DNA of 64,000 bases from positions 62,001 to 126,000 of the forward strand of contig CANNZV010000513.1 in assembly GCA_947561585.1 (NCBI GenBank), read 5' to 3'. The stretch comes from Caprella mutica. Taxonomy: Eukaryota; Arthropoda; Malacostraca; Amphipoda; Caprellidae. Within the stretch, counting starts at the first letter, position 1, and each line of letters begins with the position of its first letter. A model generated the notes under the pieces. That model ran no database searches. It saw only the letters and a list, made by a program, of their open reading frames with translations, and had not been told where the DNA came from. The translations under genes and the position numbers were made by a program. Positions 60,633 to 64,000 of the stretch are shown here, piece by piece.

Positions 60633-61942
60633 GGGGAGGGTGGTCATCAATGGGACACTGGGAACAATGGGACATGCTGAATAACTTTTTTATTTGAGGG
60701 TAATTTTTAACAAAATCTTAGTGGTAAATTAAGCATACTTCAGTGCATTCACTCGCATTGCATTCAGCGATTGGGGTGCAGTCAGCCCTGTGTAAAAACG
60801 AAAACGTGTTTTAGGGGTGATGAAACTAAATATTTCGTACTTTGTTTCAATTGTTATAAATATGTAAATTTAACATATAATGCTTACGGCTTTTTTATAT
60901 GATATTAAGTAATATGTAAAATATGATCAATTGAAAGAATTGCCTTTATACTTTTGTAGTTGAGCCGCTATACCCATATGTTTTCAAAATGGCGTCATGG
61001 TAATCATTGGGACAGAAAATTTGGTTAACAATGGGACAGTGACTTAATGTCAACCAAACTGTCTAGTTACTCCATATGAATCAATATATCTATTTTTTTG
61101 ATACAATAACGTGAACTGTAGCTTCAGAGCTTCTTGTAGAAACAGAGCTTCCAGCTGAAGCGGGACTTTCGATCATGTTCAAGGGCTTTAGCAATCTGAG
61201 GTCATCACAAAGCACTGCATAGAGAACAAATTTCACTAATAAAAGAAAAAGACGCAGCATGATTGCAACGGATACACCAGAGAAAGAAGAGCTTTTTGCT
61301 GGTGCCACTAAGGATAAGGCATTCGAAATCACTTCATAAAGTATCTGACGTAGATGGCCTGTGAACTATTGTTCTTGGTCTGGTATATAACTCTTAATCT
61401 AACTGATCCATTCGTCTGAAGAACTCAAATCTCGACCGAAAATGTTGAAAATGGAGATTTATGCACTTGTAGAATTTGAGGCGACTTCTAAAACGTATTC
61501 TGTTGGCCAAAAGCATGAAAAAGATAAATACGAAATATTGATGTTAGGCGAAGATTCAAGTGCAATGAGCTTAATTTTCCAAATATTCCTGACATGGCTT
61601 TGGTGAAGTTAGAGGACATTAAACTGATATTATATGAACTAACTAAGTGTGGGACAGCATAAAGAGATAATTCGAACTTGAAATTTTACCATAACCTCAA
61701 CAATATACAAGTTTGATAAACTGTACCATTGTTCACCAGTGCTGTTATACAATGGGACAATTTTTTTGTTTTTTATTTAATTTTTTTCTAGTCAACAGAA
61801 TATGTGATAGCATTCGAGTTGGTTTCATTTTATAAAGGAATATCTAAATTACCCATAGATTTTTTATTTTTCATATTTTGCCCATAGTAAATGAAATATC
61901 AATCTTTCTGTGTTTTTTGTCCTATTGATGACTACCCTCCCC
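60633..61942. mobile_element. Decayed pogo/Tigger-like DNA transposon, 1310 bp
   Basis: Terminal inverted repeats of about 25 bp: left GGGGAGGGTGGTCATCAATG and right, in reverse, GGGGAGGGTAGTCATCAATA. TA flanks both ends (60631-60632 and 61943-61944). Motifs such as AATGGGACA recur subterminally. Plus-strand remnants between about 61130 and 61660 resemble the C-terminus of pogo/Tigger transposases. It lies wholly in intron 2. Confidence 0.78.
61130..61660 (+). pseudogene. Transposase C-terminal remnant (pogo/Tigger-like)
   Basis: Broken forward frames give NKRKRRSMIATDTPEKEEL (about 61237-61293), then ALVEFEATSKTYSVGQKHE (about 61464-61520), then FPNIPDMALVKLEDIKL (about 61577-61627). These match, from memory of the family, the basic TDTPEK segment and the tail that follows the DDE domain in such transposases. 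Stops and frameshifts separate them; the DDE catalytic core and DNA-binding domain are absent. Confidence 0.55.
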
Positions 61943-61944
61943 TA

Positions 61945-62245
61945 CATTTATATAAGTAAGTTATATTAATATTATAGAATTTTCATTTAATAATAATCTG
62001 AGATTGTTTACCTTCATTAAGGTTTCTTTGAAATGCTGTTAATGAAAACTTACATAGTTTAAATCCTCAACTGAACTAATTATCAGCTCTTATAGCGCCC
62101 ATGAGATCGTTATAGCGACCTCTTTTTCAGGTATAACTCATGTAATACTGACCGTTGTAGATGATGTAGATCAGTAACGTGAGTATTTTGCTGAGTCATC
62201 TAACAAGGGAGAATGAATTGTGCGAAACCAGCAAATATAGGATTA
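61945..62245. other. Intron 2 sequence without recognised features
   Basis: AT-rich, no repeat or gene recognised. Confidence 0.5.
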
Positions 62246-62249
62246 AGAG

Positions 62250-62468
62250 AGTATAAACATTTAATCATTATAATCATTTAATCAACATTTAATCTTTATA
62301 ATCATTTAATCTTTATAATCATTTAATCAACATTTAATCTTAATAATCATTTAATCTTTATAATCATTTAATCAACATTTAATCTTAATAATCATTTAAT
62401 CAACATTTAATCTTTATAATCATTTAATCAACATTTAATTTTTATAATAATTTAATCAACTTAAATCA
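62250..62468. repeat. AATCATTTAATC-type minisatellite in intron 2
   Basis: Alternating words AATCTTTATAATCATTT and AATCAACATTT form about eight irregular units of 14-28 bp. Confidence 0.9.
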
Positions 62469-62648
62469 AGTACTTACTTGTCTCTATTACAAGTACTTAC
62501 TTGTGTCCCTTACAAGTACTTACTTGTCCCCCTTACAAGTACTTACTTGTCTCTTTACAAGTACTTACTTGTCTCCCTTACAAGTACTTACTTGTCTCCC
62601 TTACAAGTACTTACTTGTCTCCCTTACAAGTACTTACTTGTCTCCTTT
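62469..62648. repeat. 23-bp minisatellite in intron 2
   Basis: About eight copies of a 23-bp unit containing ACAAGTACTTACTTGT, a near-perfect dyad (ACAAGTA/TACTTGT), plus CTCCCTT. Confidence 0.95.
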
Positions 62649-62977
62649 GTTTCCTATACAGACAATCACGTACGTTTTTTGTAACTGAATAAAATGGTGC
62701 AATCGCAAGCGCTGAGAATTTGTGATTCATTGTACCTACATATCATTAAATAACGAAACTATTAAATATTGGAAATTAGCGCAAATTATTCATATAACAA
62801 CGGTTAAGTTCGACAAATGTACATCTTAATATAATATCAATATTATTGATATTATTATTAATCTTAATTATAAATTCATTCATAAATCCTATTATTAATG
62901 TTATTATTAACTATTATTAACTTTGTATTAATCTTATTAATGATTTAAATTAATTTCATTCGTATATCTGTTTTCAG

Positions 62978-63072
62978 TTCGACAGTGAAGGTTTCGGAGA
63001 GATTCCGTGGGCGGATTTCAGACAGGCTTTGGTACACCCTGCCTTCGTGAGTGCTGTGGATGAGGAAAAAAG
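62978..63072 (+). CDS. EF-hand protein gene, exon 3
   Basis: Acceptor TGTTTTCAG and donor GTAACA bound 95 nt in phase 0, ending in phase 2. It encodes FDSEGFGEIPWADFRQALVH and on to DEEK plus a split arginine codon. The 12-residue loop DSEGFGEIPWAD has glycine at position 6, isoleucine at 8 and an acidic residue at 12, as an EF-hand requires. The phenylalanine at position 5 is unusual, so calcium binding may be weak. Confidence 0.85.
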
Positions 63073-63570
63073 GTAACATTCATATTCATTAATTTAGCAC
63101 AAAATCACCCTTACAAAGTTAGTAGTGAAATTGGGCAATTTCAGTAAAGTATAATATACGCAATAGTACATGCTGCTAGCAGTTTAGCATTATTGAAACC
63201 TCGTTCACACGATGTAACTATTACTGAAAAAAAGTACTGAAACTCGGTTAGGTGTTTCAGATTTATACAACAAAATTCAGGCCATCTTTTGATTCAGACA
63301 AAGAAACTGAAACATATTGAAAAGTGAAGCTCTGTGAAGCTATATATTTATTAAAGCAAGTGCTTTGTTTATTATACTCACATTATTAAATATTCTTTAC
63401 CTGCCTACATCGATATTCTAATTCTATCGAAACTGAGACACAGTGTGAACACTCTCTTGGATTGTTCCCAAGATTGTGTAACTCTATTCAACTGAAAACG
63501 AGAAACACACAAGAGCGAAAGTTTCACTATGTAGAAAGGGCAAAAAAGACAAACATATTTTCCATTTCAG

Positions 63571-63652
63571 GACTCAGCTTGCAGCTCGATGTACCTACAA
63601 CAGCGGAAACGATAATGCGGAGGTGATGACCTACCAGGAGTTCGTGAGTGTG
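63571..63652 (+). CDS. EF-hand protein gene, exon 4
   Basis: Acceptor TTTCCATTTCAG and donor GTGAGT bound 82 nt that complete the split arginine codon and encode TQLAARCTYNSGNDNAEVMT followed by YQEFVSV, ending in phase 0. The YQEF segment resembles the exiting helix of a second EF-hand. The gene continues to the right of the window. Confidence 0.85.
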
Positions 63653-64000
63653 GTGAGTATCGATCTAACAGTAGTTAGTATAGTTGTTGTTGTTGTTGTG
63701 TTTTTTGACTCCCCCTCCACATCACAAAACGAAGGGGGGGGGGGCATTTGAACACACCAAATATTTTCATCCCACCCGAGTAAATATGTGAAGGAGGAGA
63801 AACTCTAATAAGGCGGAAACTTCCTAAATTCCATCAATATAGGTAGGTATTCCAGTGATGAATGAATGTATTTTGTTAGAATCAATGTCCTGTATTGTTG
63901 AACATTATTAGAGGATGTTGGTGATTGTTTCCGGATCTACAGAGCAATCAGTGCTAGCAAATATCACAGTACACAAACACAATCTGATAGAAAGGGATAA
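63653..64000. other. Start of the next intron of the EF-hand gene
   Basis: Contains a short GTT microsatellite (about 63684-63700) and a G run at 63736; no exon recognised before the window ends. Confidence 0.6.

Noticed and set aside
61090..61332. 80-codon reverse ORF
   Set aside because: It is opposite to forward remnants that resemble a transposase C-terminus, and has no features of its own.
1..64000. tRNA, rRNA or other structured RNA genes
   Set aside because: No cloverleaf, no conserved rRNA words and no A/B box pair could be identified by eye. This does not exclude small RNAs.

Overview
The window looks like nuclear DNA of an arthropod, most likely an insect. It is AT-rich, has spliced genes with GT-AG introns, two non-LTR retrotransposons (LINEs), several short DNA transposons, and an extreme load of minisatellite and satellite DNA. 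Tandem arrays fill well over half of the 64 kb. The species cannot be named from the sequence alone. Nothing bacterial, viral or CRISPR-like was seen.

Layout. 1-5.1 kb: a minus-strand LINE (element E1) running off the left edge, with an open ORF2 (endonuclease plus the start of reverse transcriptase), a broken ORF1, and about 2.3 kb of 24-bp and 21-bp minisatellite between them. 5.25-6.3 kb: probable terminal exon of a host gene of unknown function, with E1 antisense upstream of it. 6.5-13.5 kb: two large minisatellite blocks that share a core motif in opposite orientation. 13.6-19.4 kb: a roughly 2-kb tandem duplication carrying 35-bp hairpin-forming repeats, bracketed by two arrays of one 24-bp repeat. 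19.7-22.6 kb: a 969-bp DNA transposon with perfect 10-bp target duplications, then a foldback element whose inverted arms carry a 15-bp minisatellite. 22.6-30.9 kb: a 22-bp satellite array split by a full-length, apparently intact LINE (E2), which also has a minisatellite between ORF1 and ORF2. 31.5-50.3 kb: an 18.8-kb block of 20/22-bp satellite with higher-order structure. 50.3-56.9 kb: AT-rich DNA with an 887-bp pogo-like MITE, small repeats, a possible exon fragment, and a 20-bp palindromic array sharing a core with the 22-bp satellite. 56.9-64 kb: 5' part of a plus-strand host gene. It has a long low-complexity first coding exon, a 24-nt micro-exon and two exons that complete an EF-hand. 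Its introns hold a 1.4-kb minisatellite, a second foldback-like element, a decayed pogo/Tigger-like transposon and two further minisatellites.

The most striking theme is the link between tandem repeats and mobile elements. Both LINEs carry arrays in the same inter-ORF position, two foldback-type elements carry arrays in their inverted arms, one satellite is interrupted by a LINE, and dispersed repeats lie beside arrays. Separate arrays also share core motifs. This suggests mobile elements that seed, carry or land in minisatellites. Coding potential outside the LINEs and two host genes is minimal; long open frames inside arrays follow from the repeat units and are not called as genes.
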